From Planctomycetota bacterium (GTDB lineage: Bacteria; Planctomycetota; Planctomycetia; Gemmatales; Gemmataceae): a stretch of 64,000 nt of DNA. A program made the translations under genes and the position numbers. The DNA is taken from positions 24,009 to 88,008 of the forward strand of contig RFZJ01000006.1 of the NCBI GenBank assembly GCA_009920765.1, in the 5' to 3' direction. How positions within the stretch are numbered: the first letter of the stretch is position 1; the number at the start of each line of letters is the position of its first letter. The notes below the pieces were generated by a model. It made no database searches, had not been told where the DNA came from, and saw only the letters and a list, made by a program, of their open reading frames with translations. This document shows, piece after piece, positions 37,216-46,860 of this stretch.

Positions 37216-38085
37216 CTACAATTTTGCAATATTGGCAACATCCAAAGAAATAGTCTCACAGATTTTTTCGAGTGGCAAGTCATTCAGTTGCATTCCAAAC
37301 GGATTCTCGATCTCTACCCCCGCTTCTTCAATACCAAACATACCAAAACCAACCACTGCTACAACCAATGGAGTTGCCCAATCCATATCAGTAGCCAAAA
37401 CAAATGGGAGTGTGTAAAGATACACAAAAAGAACCTGCTTGATTAGCGAGGCATAAACAAAAGGCAGGGGGGTCTTTAGAATTTTTTCACACCCCCCCTG
37501 AGCATCAACCAACTTTATAACTTGCTCTTCCATTCGCTCTATAATTTGGATGGGGATTTTGCCCTTGTCGATTTCATTCTTGATTAATGCACTTAGGTAA
37601 GTTGCAATTATAGAAGGAGGATTATTTGCACTAATCATTTTTTCATATTGCCGACCACTCAGCAATGAAGAAAGCATGTTAAAGTTTTTGGTTCCACGCA
37701 GATTCTCTTTAATACACACAACATAAGCAGTAAGCATGGTTGCAAACTCGGTTGCATTGTCCCCATATATTTTTGCCATCCGGGCTAAACTTCTACAAGT
37801 ATTTACCATCATCCCCCAATGGGAACGCCCCTCCCAATATCGTGAATTGGAAGAATTTGTACGAAAAACGATAAGCAAACCAAGCGATGTACCCAAAATG
37901 GTATGCCCGATTGGATTAAGTTTCGGAAGTTTTTCATCAAAAATTTTAAGGACATAATCATTAGTTGCGCAAACTAGAATACTGAATGTGGTTAATATCC
38001 CAACCCGCCCGAGCACGTGAGGAAGAACAGAACCGTTAAACGATAAAATAACCTTCCACCAACTATAACGATCGTAGTCAATCAC
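37216..38085 (-). CDS. Bestrophin-family anion channel protein
   Basis: 289 residues starting at GTG 38085. Four membrane regions, with the bestrophin/RFP-TM pattern: YDRYSWWKVILSFNGSV at the start, LGTSLGLLIVFRTNSSNSRYWEGR (the R-TN-x-x-x-RYWEGR motif is diagnostic) and, near the end, FGMFGIEEAGVEIENPFG. Bacterial homologues form pentameric channels for chloride or other ions. The gene is 62 bp behind the Ser/Thr kinase gene on the same strand, so co-expression is possible. Weak SD. Confidence 0.9.
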   Translation of the reverse strand: MIDYDRYSWWKVILSFNGSVLPHVLGRVGILTTFSILVCATNDYVLKIFDEKLPKLNPIGHTILGTSLGLLIVFRTNSSNSRYWEGRSHWGMMVNTCRSLARMAKIYGDNATEFATMLTAYVVCIKENLRGTKNFNMLSSLLSGRQYEKMISANNPPSIIATYLSALIKNEIDKGKIPIQIIERMEEQVIKLVDAQGGCEKILKTPLPFVYASLIKQVLFVYLYTLPFVLATDMDWATPLVVAVVGFGMFGIEEAGVEIENPFGMQLNDLPLEKICETISLDVANIAKL

Positions 38086-38147
38086 GAAAAATCTCGAAAT
38101 TCAAGAAAGAAACAAAATAAAAATCACAACAACAAATAATCCCACGC

Positions 38148-39503
38148 TTAATTTTTTACACCATCAAAAAACTTAGAAACCAAAAGTATTAGTCCTATAA
38201 CCGCAGCAACCAAAATAACACCAGCACCAACAATTGCACCAACTGGAACTTTAGACTTTTTTTGCATTTGAATTGCTGGTGCTTTGAACAGCATGGAATT
38301 CAACACCTTGCCACTTTGGTTTTCAAATCCACCATTCTCGATTGACTCAATCATTGAAACAACTTTTCTGGCTGTTGCTGGTCTATCCGCAGGATCCTTA
38401 GAAAGCAACTTGGTCATCAATCCGTAAACTTCTTTAGGAAGTTTTTGGTCCAACTCGCTAAGTGAGGGGATTTCTGATTCAACAACGGCGTGTAGAACGG
38501 CCAAGGTGTTTTCTTTTTCAAAGGGAATTTTTCCTGACAACATTCGATACATAACACATCCCAAACTAAACAAATCGGCCCTTTCATCCAAGGGTTCACC
38601 GCAAATCTGCTCTGGTGCCATGTAATTGGGTGTACCAACAATCATCCCTTTTGCGGTAAGCGTGCTCTCTACTTCGGTTGACTTTGCAAGGCCGAAATCT
38701 AAAATTTTCACCCTTTTAAAATCACCGCCAGGGCCACTAGATTCAAGCCATATATTTGCAGGCTTTATGTCACGATGAATCAACTTTTTCTCATGTGCAA
38801 CAGCAAGCCCCAATGCCATTTGCTTGGCAATTTTAAATACTAGAGGAATTGGCAACCACCCATCCCTTTTTAACTTTTCATCAAGATCTTCACCTTTCAA
38901 ATACTCCATCGCCATGTAGGAAACAGAATTATGAACACCAACCTGATAAACCAAGCAAATGTTATCGTCTTGAATGCTGCTTGCAATTTTCCCTTCTCGC
39001 TCGAACCTCTGACGAAAGGATTCATCAGTTAACTCAGGTCGAAGAACTTTTAAGGCTACTTTTCTACCTAATTTTTTATCATCAGCTTCGAAAACAATAC
39101 CCATCCCTCCTTCACCTAAAACACGAACCAATTCATAATCCCCCAAACAACCAATACCTCCGGCCTTAGTAGGAGGGTCAAGAAATGAATAAGCTGGTTT
39201 AAATTGGGGGGCAATTACTTTCTGTTGCGTTGAATGTATGGGTTGTTGTTCTGTTTTTTGAATGGGTGCTACTGAACTTTTTTCAGCAGCATTTGGAGTA
39301 GTTTGGGGTGGCGAAGGTATTTGCCCAATCCCTTGATTCTCCTGCCCTACTTTTTCTTTTAAAATGGTTGTAAAAGACACCCTGCACTTGGGGCACATTT
39401 TCACATGCGATTTGATTTCATCAATTTCTTTTGCAGTTAGCTGATTATAAACACATTTACGCAATTCTTCGTGAGCGGGGCAACCAGTAATTTGATCAGT
39501 CAT
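38148..39503 (-). CDS. Membrane-anchored Ser/Thr protein kinase with zinc-finger N-terminus
   Basis: 451 residues. Residues 1-41 contain a HxxxCxxC motif (His33, Cys37, Cys40) plus Cys8 and Cys17, like the zinc-binding anti-sigma (zf-HC2) domain. A Gln/Pro/Ser linker (50-115) leads to a Hanks-type kinase: GEGGMG at 130-135, Lys152 in VALKVL, HRDIKPAN catalytic loop, DFGLA and GTPNYMAPEQ in the activation segment. One membrane helix near the C-terminus (VGAIVGAGVILVAAVIGLILL) leaves only a few residues outside, so it lacks a sensor domain such as PASTA. All kinase-essential residues are intact. Upstream of the bestrophin gene. Confidence 0.93.
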   Translation of the reverse strand: MTDQITGCPAHEELRKCVYNQLTAKEIDEIKSHVKMCPKCRVSFTTILKEKVGQENQGIGQIPSPPQTTPNAAEKSSVAPIQKTEQQPIHSTQQKVIAPQFKPAYSFLDPPTKAGGIGCLGDYELVRVLGEGGMGIVFEADDKKLGRKVALKVLRPELTDESFRQRFEREGKIASSIQDDNICLVYQVGVHNSVSYMAMEYLKGEDLDEKLKRDGWLPIPLVFKIAKQMALGLAVAHEKKLIHRDIKPANIWLESSGPGGDFKRVKILDFGLAKSTEVESTLTAKGMIVGTPNYMAPEQICGEPLDERADLFSLGCVMYRMLSGKIPFEKENTLAVLHAVVESEIPSLSELDQKLPKEVYGLMTKLLSKDPADRPATARKVVSMIESIENGGFENQSGKVLNSMLFKAPAIQMQKKSKVPVGAIVGAGVILVAAVIGLILLVSKFFDGVKN

Positions 39504-39698
39504 TCCTAAACACCTTTTAGAATTTATGCAGTCTATATTTTTAATAAATAAGCTATTATGATTTCTTGCACAACATATTTATATTTTACATTTAATTTAA
39601 TTATAGTTGCAACTTTCATACATAAATTTTATTAATATGAATTGAATTTTTTTTTCATTTAACAGACGACCATTATTTTTAATAAAGGGGATTGATTA

Positions 39699-40400
39699 AT
39701 GACAAGAATAATCCAAGGTGTTTTTGGTTTTCAAAAAAGGGTTTTTGCTGAAAAAGAAGATCTATTTCAAAAGCTTGGCAAAGGCCAGAGTCCACTAGCC
39801 CTTTTCATAACTTGCTCTGACTCCAGAATTAATCCAAACCTTCTAACCCAAACCGAACCTGGGGAACTATTCATTCTCCGCAATGCAGGCAATTTAGTCC
39901 CACCTCACAACCAATTTTCAGGCGCGGAAGAAGCCACCGTCGAATATGCAATCAAACACTTGGGCATCCGGGATATTATTCTTTGCGGACATTCCAAATG
40001 TGGTGCCATGAATGGACTTATTCAAAGCATTATGGGTTTATCCAATGACAATATTATGCCAGCAGTCAGTAAGTGGTTAGGCTATGCAACACCTATTGCA
40101 GAAGATGTTCGGGCCAAATTAAAAGAACTTTCAGGTGACCAACTTTTAAACTACACCATCGAAAGAAATGTTTTGCAACAAGTGGAAAATTTAAAGACTT
40201 TCCCATCTGTGAAAGACGCGTTGGACAAAAACCAACTCCGGGTTCATTCCTGGGTCTATCAAATTGAAACAGGCGAAGTCATTGGCTATGACTCAGAATC
40301 AAAGTCATTTGTTTCATTGGATAAGGTAAAAAGACAAAAATTAGCAGACCTCAACCGGGCTGAAACTCATACATTGCACGGGTCTGATATTTCGATTTAA
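39699..40400 (+). CDS. Beta-class carbonic anhydrase
   Basis: 233 residues; ATG with AGGGGA upstream. Zinc ligands Cys39, His98 and Cys101, and the Asp41-Arg43 dyad (TCSDSRINP) are all present, as is GHSKCGAM. Hydrates CO2 to bicarbonate. The C-terminal part (LRVHSWVYQIETGEVIGYD) is the usual closing strand. It has a Pro/Glu-rich spacing typical of the bacterial/plant type clade. Single gene; the 195-bp region upstream is very AT-rich. Confidence 0.93.
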   Translation: MTRIIQGVFGFQKRVFAEKEDLFQKLGKGQSPLALFITCSDSRINPNLLTQTEPGELFILRNAGNLVPPHNQFSGAEEATVEYAIKHLGIRDIILCGHSKCGAMNGLIQSIMGLSNDNIMPAVSKWLGYATPIAEDVRAKLKELSGDQLLNYTIERNVLQQVENLKTFPSVKDALDKNQLRVHSWVYQIETGEVIGYDSESKSFVSLDKVKRQKLADLNRAETHTLHGSDISI

Positions 40401-40506
40401 TTTCAAAACTTGCCGAAAACTTTCCTGCTGTGTTTGCTTAAAACCAAATATTTGAGAGAATGCCTTTGTTATTGATAACTTTGGCTTCCATGGTGTTTAT
40501 TTTTAA

Positions 40507-42756
40507 ATGGACAAAGCAGTCCAAGATGATTTGGTCTTTGTTGCAGACATCGTGTTCGATCGTCCATTGAGAAAACCCTTCTCATACCTGATCCCAAATG
40601 ACCTTTTTAATTCATTATCCAAGGGAAAACGGGTCAGGGTCCCCTTGGGTAAAGGCAATAAACCAACCATTGGCTTTTGCGTAGATATCAGGCATATTCC
40701 ATCTGATCCAAAATTAAAATCAATATTTGCCATCTTGGATGAAGAACCTTTGGTTTCAGCGCATTTGTTAGAATTCACCAAATGGATATCAGATTATTAT
40801 TTATGCGGGTGGGGGCAGGTACTTCAGGCCATAGTTCCCGCCTGGGTAAGATCTGGTGCTACTACTCCCAAAGTTTTCCTAGTCGATTTGAGCGAAAAAT
40901 TTCGCATGGCTTCTGCAACAAAAAAATTCAGCCCACAGCAAACCCGCATCTTCGAACAACTCAAACTCCACCACCCCATAGCCATCAAAGAACTTTGCAT
41001 AAAATCCGGTTGCAATCCAAGTGTGGTTAATCGGCTTGTTGAAACCAATTGGTTGGTAAAAACTGCAATCGATGAAGATCAGGCTTTCTTTGGTGCCTTG
41101 CAAACAATCCCCCTTGATCCTTCCATTCATTTGAATGACGAACAAATCGCTGTTTCCAAAACCATTACAGATCAAATTCATTCTGGAAAATTCTGCACTT
41201 TCCTTCTACATGGTGTTACTGGCAGCGGAAAAACTGAGGTATATCTTGAAGCCATTGAAGCAACCATTAAAAACGGCAGACAAGCCATCGTAATGGTTCC
41301 TGAAATCAGCCTGACTCCACAAACGGTCTATCGCTTCAAAAAAAGATTTTCCAAAATCGTGGTGCTTCACAGTAACTTGCGGGAAGCAGAGCGGGGCAAA
41401 AACTGGAAATTGGTGGCAGAAGGTAAAGTGGATGTGGTAATTGGGCCAAGAAGCACGGTTTTTGCTCCGTGCCCAAACCTGGGACTCATAATTATTGATG
41501 AAGAGCATGAAAATTCTTTTAAACAAGATAACACACCAAGATACCATGGCAGAGATATTGCAGTAAAACGTGCACGGATGCTTGATATTCCCATAGTTTT
41601 AGGATCTGCAACACCTTCCTTCGAAAGTTGGCAGAACGCCTGCAAAAATAATTACAAAATGCTCACGCTCTCAAAAAGAGTACGCGATCTTCCCATGCCA
41701 CCCGTTTACCTTGTCGACATGAAAACATCTCCGCCTGCATCTCCTAGCCTTCGTGGAATGATTAGCGAAGATCTTCAAAAAGGTATGAAGCGAGCTCTAA
41801 GCCAAAACGGACAAGTCATGCTGTTTCTTAACCGAAGGGGGTTTCATACTTTCATCCAATGCCCCACCTGCAAAACAGTTGAAAATTGCAAAAATTGTGA
41901 CCTCGCCATGACTTTTCATAAACGAAAGAATATTCTTCTGTGCCATCACTGTGGAGATGAAAAAAAACCTGCAATAAGATGCGAAACTTGTAAAACCGAA
42001 ACCATACAGTTCAAGGGTATGGGCACTGAAAAACTTGAAGAAGAAATCACCAAACTATTCCCCGACAAAGTCATCAGGCGCATGGATTCTGATTCAACTA
42101 CAAAACCTGGCAGCCATGAATATATTCTCAATGCCTTTAGGGAGGGCCTAATCAACATCCTCGTGGGTACACAAATGATTGCCAAGGGTCTGGACTTCCC
42201 TAACGTGCTATTGGTGGGGGTCATCAACCCGGATACAGGCATTCACATACCTGATTTTCGGGCTTCCGAAAGAACATTTCAGCTTCTCTCTCAAGTTGCA
42301 GGAAGAGCAGGGAGGGGCGACAAACCCGGAATGGTCTATTTTCAAACCTACTACCCCGATCATCCTGCAATTGTTTCCGCTGCAAAACATGATTTTATTT
42401 CCTTTGTGGGAGAAGAAATAAAACACCGTCAATCCCTGTTCTTCCCACCATTCTGCAGGTTGGCAAGAATCGTGATACGATCAAAATCTGCGGAATCCGC
42501 TGCCACATTTTCTGATGAATTAGGAGAACAACTCAGGCTTGCTACAACCGAAATAAAAGGCTCGGGAAAGCTTAAAATACTTGGCCCGACTGAAGCTCCG
42601 GTTTTCAAACTCAAAGAGTATCATCGCTTCCATGTGCAACTCCATGCGGAAAAACATACAGTCCTTCATAAACTCATTCAAGTTGCACTTGGAAAAATGA
42701 AACCGATTTCGGGCCTCGAAGTGATTGTTGATATCGATCCTTACAACCTTCTTTAA
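40507..42756 (+). CDS. priA: Primosomal replication restart helicase PriA
   Basis: 749 residues. N-terminal 3'-DNA-binding and winged-helix domains (about 1-200) precede a superfamily 2 helicase: Walker A GVTGSGKTEVYLEA, motif II IIDEEHENSF, GSATPSFES, and QVAGRAGRG. A zinc-binding insert has four CxxC pairs (CPTC, CKNC, CHHC, CETC). PriA recognises stalled forks and reloads DnaB. Start at ATG 40507 with poor SD. It ends in a bidirectional terminator shared with the BON gene. Confidence 0.95.
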   Translation: MDKAVQDDLVFVADIVFDRPLRKPFSYLIPNDLFNSLSKGKRVRVPLGKGNKPTIGFCVDIRHIPSDPKLKSIFAILDEEPLVSAHLLEFTKWISDYYLCGWGQVLQAIVPAWVRSGATTPKVFLVDLSEKFRMASATKKFSPQQTRIFEQLKLHHPIAIKELCIKSGCNPSVVNRLVETNWLVKTAIDEDQAFFGALQTIPLDPSIHLNDEQIAVSKTITDQIHSGKFCTFLLHGVTGSGKTEVYLEAIEATIKNGRQAIVMVPEISLTPQTVYRFKKRFSKIVVLHSNLREAERGKNWKLVAEGKVDVVIGPRSTVFAPCPNLGLIIIDEEHENSFKQDNTPRYHGRDIAVKRARMLDIPIVLGSATPSFESWQNACKNNYKMLTLSKRVRDLPMPPVYLVDMKTSPPASPSLRGMISEDLQKGMKRALSQNGQVMLFLNRRGFHTFIQCPTCKTVENCKNCDLAMTFHKRKNILLCHHCGDEKKPAIRCETCKTETIQFKGMGTEKLEEEITKLFPDKVIRRMDSDSTTKPGSHEYILNAFREGLINILVGTQMIAKGLDFPNVLLVGVINPDTGIHIPDFRASERTFQLLSQVAGRAGRGDKPGMVYFQTYYPDHPAIVSAAKHDFISFVGEEIKHRQSLFFPPFCRLARIVIRSKSAESAATFSDELGEQLRLATTEIKGSGKLKILGPTEAPVFKLKEYHRFHVQLHAEKHTVLHKLIQVALGKMKPISGLEVIVDIDPYNLL

Positions 42757-42772
42757 TCATTCTAAAAACAAA

Positions 42773-42797
42773 AGAGCCACCCTCATCGGATGGCTCT
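42773..42797. terminator. Bidirectional terminator between priA and the BON gene
   Basis: Stem AGAGCCAC-C/G-GATGGCTCT with one mismatch and flanking ACAAA/TTTTGT, followed by CTTTTGTTTATTTT on the plus strand; A-rich on the other side. Confidence 0.8.
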
Positions 42798-42822
42798 CTT
42801 TTGTTTATTTTGCAATTATCCG

Positions 42823-43584
42823 TTACCAGTAACGTAACTTCCAGTAATTATGCTTGGTCGCTGTTTGGCTAAACCACCAATGCCCATCATCCCATTCCAA
42901 CTTTACAGATCGCCAACCCAAAGGTACCTTCGGAAAGGGGTATACAGGGCCAATGAAGGGCCATGCATTCGCAGGATAGGCTTCAGGATAACCTACTCTG
43001 GAATAGTTGTTATGAGGCGCATAACTTGGCCATGCATAAGGGGGCATTTTGGGGGGATTTAAATCGTAGGAATAGGATGCGCCACTTTGCCCCACTGGAA
43101 TTGGCTCCGGGATCATCTGGCTTACACCAGGCCCCGGCATTGGTCTCATGCCTGGATTTAAGGGTATGTTTTCAGGTGAACCAGGAAAAGGTTGGGGGCC
43201 AGGCCCTTGGGCGGACTGAATTATGACATTTGCACTGGGTTCTGGAAGAACCTGCAACTTATCAACTACTTGGATTAATCCGGTGGTTTGTCTAGCCACG
43301 CTCAATGCAGAATCTTTTTGAGTTGTAGAACCAACGACGCCTTCGAGTTGTGCATTTCCTCCTGAAACTTTGATTTCAATTTTAAAATCATGAAGTAAAC
43401 CGCTCTCCTGCAGTCTTTTAGCAATCTGGTTTGCAAGGTTTTGATCCTTGACATCTGGAGATTGAATTGATGATTTTCCAATAACTTGGGGGTCCAAGGT
43501 TGATGGAATTTGTTGGGAATAACCAGAACTTGAATTCATCAAGCCTAGTATTGCTGGAATTAAAAAGATTCTTTTAGCTAACAC
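42823..43584 (-). CDS. Secreted BON-domain protein
   Basis: 253 residues from GTG 43584, chosen because AGGAGG stands about 9 nt upstream; the nearby ATG is in another frame and stops after four codons. Signal peptide 1-23 (ends SSSGYSQQ). A BON domain spans about residues 45-112 (LANQIAKRLQESGLLHDFKIEIKV shortened pattern, then AQLEGVVGST and TGLIQVVDKLQV), a fold that binds membranes or glycans. A Pro/Gly/Met-rich stretch follows and then a Tyr/Trp/Pro-rich C-terminus (WDDGHWWFSQTATKHNYW). Probably a periplasmic or envelope-associated protein; precise role unknown. Confidence 0.85.
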   Translation of the reverse strand: MLAKRIFLIPAILGLMNSSSGYSQQIPSTLDPQVIGKSSIQSPDVKDQNLANQIAKRLQESGLLHDFKIEIKVSGGNAQLEGVVGSTTQKDSALSVARQTTGLIQVVDKLQVLPEPSANVIIQSAQGPGPQPFPGSPENIPLNPGMRPMPGPGVSQMIPEPIPVGQSGASYSYDLNPPKMPPYAWPSYAPHNNYSRVGYPEAYPANAWPFIGPVYPFPKVPLGWRSVKLEWDDGHWWFSQTATKHNYWKLRYW

Positions 43585-43803
43585 TGATGCATCCTCCTGA
43601 TGACAAAGGTGAGTCCTCTAAGAACAATGCACCATAAAAAACATGAATGCAAATCAAGGGGCTGAAATTCTCAATCGATCCCTAAGGGTCCCGCTTAAAA
43701 ATCAATCCAATCGGTACAAATTGCCAAATCGTCATCACCCCTTATTAACTCAGTTTTCCAATTATTTACCGCAGGTTTCATTCACCCCTATAAAACCATT
43801 GCG

Positions 43804-43832
43804 TTGACTTCTGTGCCTTTCAGTCCTATATT
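43804..43832 (+). promoter_or_regulatory. Sigma-70 type promoter of the tRNA-Arg gene
   Basis: TTGACT (43804-43809) and TATATT (43827-43832) with a 17-bp spacer, 17 bp before the first base of the tRNA. Both hexamers are 5/6 to consensus with ideal spacing. Confidence 0.7.
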
Positions 43833-43849
43833 CATATGAATGGTAACAT

Positions 43850-43923
43850 GCACCTGTAGCTCAACTGGATAGAGCATCGGTCTACGAAACCGAAGGTTAC
43901 AGGTTCGAATCCCGTCAGGTGCA
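43850..43923 (+). tRNA. tRNA-Arg (anticodon ACG)
   Basis: 74 nt fold as a canonical cloverleaf: acceptor stem GCACCTG/CAGGTGC, D stem GCTC/GAGC, anticodon stem TCGGT/ACCGA around loop CTACGAA (anticodon ACG, decoding CGN after A34 to inosine editing), T stem with loop TTCGAAT and one A-C mismatch. Discriminator A; CCA is not encoded. Preceded by a good promoter. No duplicated 3' end nearby, so no sign of an integration site. Confidence 0.95.
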
Positions 43924-44161
43924 CTTCCAATTTTGTTCAAAACAGCTTGTTAATATTCCATCTACCACTCGATTAGAAAGCTAAAAACCTCAATAAACAG
44001 CTTAGATTTCTACTTCCACTGGTTTTAAGCAAAGAAATATCGCTATTTTAATATGATAAAAGCTAAAACTCTGATTGACCTGCTAGCCAGACTCTAATAC
44101 CTTGGGATGATGATTATAAAAATTCGCCCCAATTCCAGTTCAAAAGGCACCAAGTAAAAAG

Positions 44162-45052
44162 ATGAATGTAATCGTTACGGATTTGTCGGTAGACTTGGAA
44201 ACTGCATATTTTGAACCTAAAATGCTGAATAGACCAATCAATTGGCCGACTTTTGGAGCGATTGGATTAATTCACGTCGGAGCGTTGATTGCACCTTTTT
44301 ATTTTTCATGGCAAGGCTTGGTCTGCTTGATCACCCTCTACTGCTACACCGGTTGCCTGGGAATAACTTTTTGTTACCATCGCATGCTTACCCACCGGGG
44401 TTTTAAACTTCATACTGTAGCGAAATGGTTTGCTCATCTAGCAGGTGCGTTAGCATTGCAGGGCAGGCCGCTCGATTGGGCAATGAGCCATCGAATTCAT
44501 CATGCTCGATCCGATCAGGAAGGTGACCCTCATTCACCGCTTGATGGTAATTGGTGGTCCCATTTTTTATGGCTTGTACCCCGCCGCAAAAGGCAAACTC
44601 ACGGACTTCTAATCGCCAAATACACTCCCGATTTACTCCAGGACCGTTGCTGTATCTTCTTTAACCGCACTTATATTTTTTGGAACATACTTCTAGGTGC
44701 GGCACTTTTGGGCTTTGGCGGACTATCCTGCTTTTTATGGGGATTTTGTCTACGGACTGCAATGGTCTGGCATATGACTTGGCTGATCAATTCTGCAACC
44801 CATATCTGGGGCTATCGCAATTACACCACTTCCGATCAATCGCGTAATTTATGGTGGGTGGCATTGGTTACCTTCGGCGAAGGTTGGCACAATAACCACC
44901 ATGCACAACCAACTGCAGCATATCATGGCCACCGCTGGTGGGAACTTGATGCCACGGGTTGGGTGATTTCAATTTGCAAAATCTTGAGAATAGCAACGAA
45001 GGTAAAAAGCCCAAAACTCGTTGCATCTAAATCACAGGCACAATCGGTTTAA
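44162..45052 (+). CDS. Fatty acid desaturase, second copy
   Basis: 296 residues. Histidine boxes HRMLTH, HRIHH and HNNHH are complete, with CYHRMLTHRGF, DPHSPLDGNWWSH and FGEGWHNNHHAQP. It belongs to the same acyl-CoA/acyl-lipid desaturase family as the protein at 21415-22329 but is clearly divergent, so it is an old paralogue or separate subfamily rather than a recent copy; chain-length or position specificity may differ. No SD is visible. Convergent with the ABC-F gene, 11 bp apart. Confidence 0.92.
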   Translation: MNVIVTDLSVDLETAYFEPKMLNRPINWPTFGAIGLIHVGALIAPFYFSWQGLVCLITLYCYTGCLGITFCYHRMLTHRGFKLHTVAKWFAHLAGALALQGRPLDWAMSHRIHHARSDQEGDPHSPLDGNWWSHFLWLVPRRKRQTHGLLIAKYTPDLLQDRCCIFFNRTYIFWNILLGAALLGFGGLSCFLWGFCLRTAMVWHMTWLINSATHIWGYRNYTTSDQSRNLWWVALVTFGEGWHNNHHAQPTAAYHGHRWWELDATGWVISICKILRIATKVKSPKLVASKSQAQSV

Positions 45053-45063
45053 AGTTAAAAAAG

Positions 45064-46860
45064 CTAGAGTTCCTGAATTTCATCATTCAACTGGCTCCAA
45101 AGATCTTCTGCTGCGGACAATCTTTCGGTTACTAGGGCCAATTCCTTTTCGAGCCGATCCAATTCCTCGATGTCTGTAACCTTGGGCAATTGTGCGTTAA
45201 GGCTTCGCTTCTGGGCATCAAGTTGTGCGATATTTTTTTCGACCAACTTGATTTCCTTGGCAGGATCCCGGTCAACATTCTTCGGAACAACAACTTCAGG
45301 CTTTGATGCCTTGGCAGGCTTTGAAACTGCCTGGGGAATTTTGGCTTTCTGGGTCGCCAATTCTCTTTCGCCAGCTTCAATTTCCTTATTAACTTTGTAA
45401 AGATAATTGTCATATTGCCCGCTATAAATAGTCACCCGACTGTCGCGGACCTCGATGATACTGGATGCAACTGTCTTGGTAAAATGTCTGTCATGGCTTG
45501 TGAAAATCACCGTTCCTTCGTATTTGGTCAAAGCCTCTGCAAGAGATTCAACAGTATCAACATCCAAATGGTTCCCCGGTTCATCAAGAATCAAGATATT
45601 TAAATCGCTCAACATTAATCCCGCAAGGCAAAGTCTTGCACGTTCACCACCAGAAAGAACGGATACCGGCTTTTTAACATGCATGCCCCTGAATAAAAAC
45701 GACCCTGCGACTTCAAGGATGTCCTGATCTTTTTTCCCCTTGGCAGCATGCTGATAAAGATATTCCAAAACAGTTTGCTTTTCCGAAAGGCTGGTATACA
45801 CATGCTGAGCATAAACACCAATCTGACAACCATGCCCCCATCGCACTTCCCCTGCAATTGGTTTTAATGAATCAACCAAGGTACGAAGAAATGTGGTTTT
45901 TCCCTGCCCATTATCCCCGACAATTGCCACACGCATACCGTGGTCAATTTCGAGGTTAACATCGGAGGCAATGGTTCGGTCTGGATAGCCAATACTAAGA
46001 TTTTTACATCGTAATGCAGGCCCTTTGCGGGGGGTTATTCGGGGAGGGCGAATCCGAGCAACAGGTTGAGCAGATTCGATTTTGGTAAGTTCCAGACGAC
46101 CAAGTTGCTTTTCCTTGGATTTAGCCAAAGTTGCAGTACTTGCACGCGCCTTGTTTTTGGCAATAAATTCTTCCAAGTGTTTCATTTTCGCCAAAACAGA
46201 TTGGTTCGATCGTTCTTCATGCATCTTTTTTTCTTGGAGAAACTCCAAGTAAGCATCAACCTTGCCGGGAAAAGCAGTGAGTTTACCCATTGAAAGGTCC
46301 AAGGTATGATCGCAAGTAGCGCCTAAAAAAGTACGATCATGGGAAACAATAAGGCAAGCAGCCTTATAATTAACCAAAAAATGCTCTAAAAGAATCTGTG
46401 TTCGCAAATCCAAGAAGTTCGTAGGTTCGTCAAGAAGAAGCAAATTTGGTTCCATTAACAGCAAACCTGCAAGCTTAACTCTGGTTTGCCAACCGCCTGA
46501 AAGTTGAGAAATCGGCCCATCCAAATAAGAACCTTTTAATTCAAACTGGCCTGCAACTTCCCCACATTTCCACGAGGGTTGCCCGCTTTCTCGTTGCAAG
46601 AAATCCATTGCGGTTTCGCCTTGTATGAATGGATCATGCTGCCTGAGGTAGCCTAATCGAAGATTGGGATGACGAATCACCTCCCCATTATCTAATTCTT
46701 CTTCACCCAAAAGAATTCGCAACAAGGTGCTTTTGCCAGCCCCGTTTCGTCCGATAAAACCAACTTTGACATTATCAGAGATGGAAGCATCGGCCTCATC
46801 CAGTAAGATTTGTTCACCGTAACCTTTACAAGCACTTTTTATTTGTAACAAAATGGCCAT
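45064..46860 (-). CDS. ABC-F family ATP-binding protein
   Basis: 598 residues with two ABC domains and no membrane part. Walker A motifs GRNGAGKST and GDNGQGKTT, signatures LSGGW and LSGGERARL, and Walker B ends LLLDEPTNFLD and LILDEPGNHLD are intact. The interdomain linker (about 225-300) is charged and helical as in ribosome-binding ABC-F proteins, and the last 100 residues form a coiled coil like Uup. ABC-F proteins act on the ribosomal E site or on DNA; whether this one is housekeeping (Uup/EttA-like) or antibiotic protective is not clear. A 24-codon frame ends directly before its ATG. Confidence 0.93.
   Translation of the reverse strand: MAILLQIKSACKGYGEQILLDEADASISDNVKVGFIGRNGAGKSTLLRILLGEEELDNGEVIRHPNLRLGYLRQHDPFIQGETAMDFLQRESGQPSWKCGEVAGQFELKGSYLDGPISQLSGGWQTRVKLAGLLLMEPNLLLLDEPTNFLDLRTQILLEHFLVNYKAACLIVSHDRTFLGATCDHTLDLSMGKLTAFPGKVDAYLEFLQEKKMHEERSNQSVLAKMKHLEEFIAKNKARASTATLAKSKEKQLGRLELTKIESAQPVARIRPPRITPRKGPALRCKNLSIGYPDRTIASDVNLEIDHGMRVAIVGDNGQGKTTFLRTLVDSLKPIAGEVRWGHGCQIGVYAQHVYTSLSEKQTVLEYLYQHAAKGKKDQDILEVAGSFLFRGMHVKKPVSVLSGGERARLCLAGLMLSDLNILILDEPGNHLDVDTVESLAEALTKYEGTVIFTSHDRHFTKTVASSIIEVRDSRVTIYSGQYDNYLYKVNKEIEAGERELATQKAKIPQAVSKPAKASKPEVVVPKNVDRDPAKEIKLVEKNIAQLDAQKRSLNAQLPKVTDIEELDRLEKELALVTERLSAAEDLWSQLNDEIQEL

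Noticed and set aside
43850..43923. tRNA-Arg as a possible integration (att) site
   Set aside because: No integrase gene and no repeat of the tRNA 3' end is seen in the neighbouring sequence.
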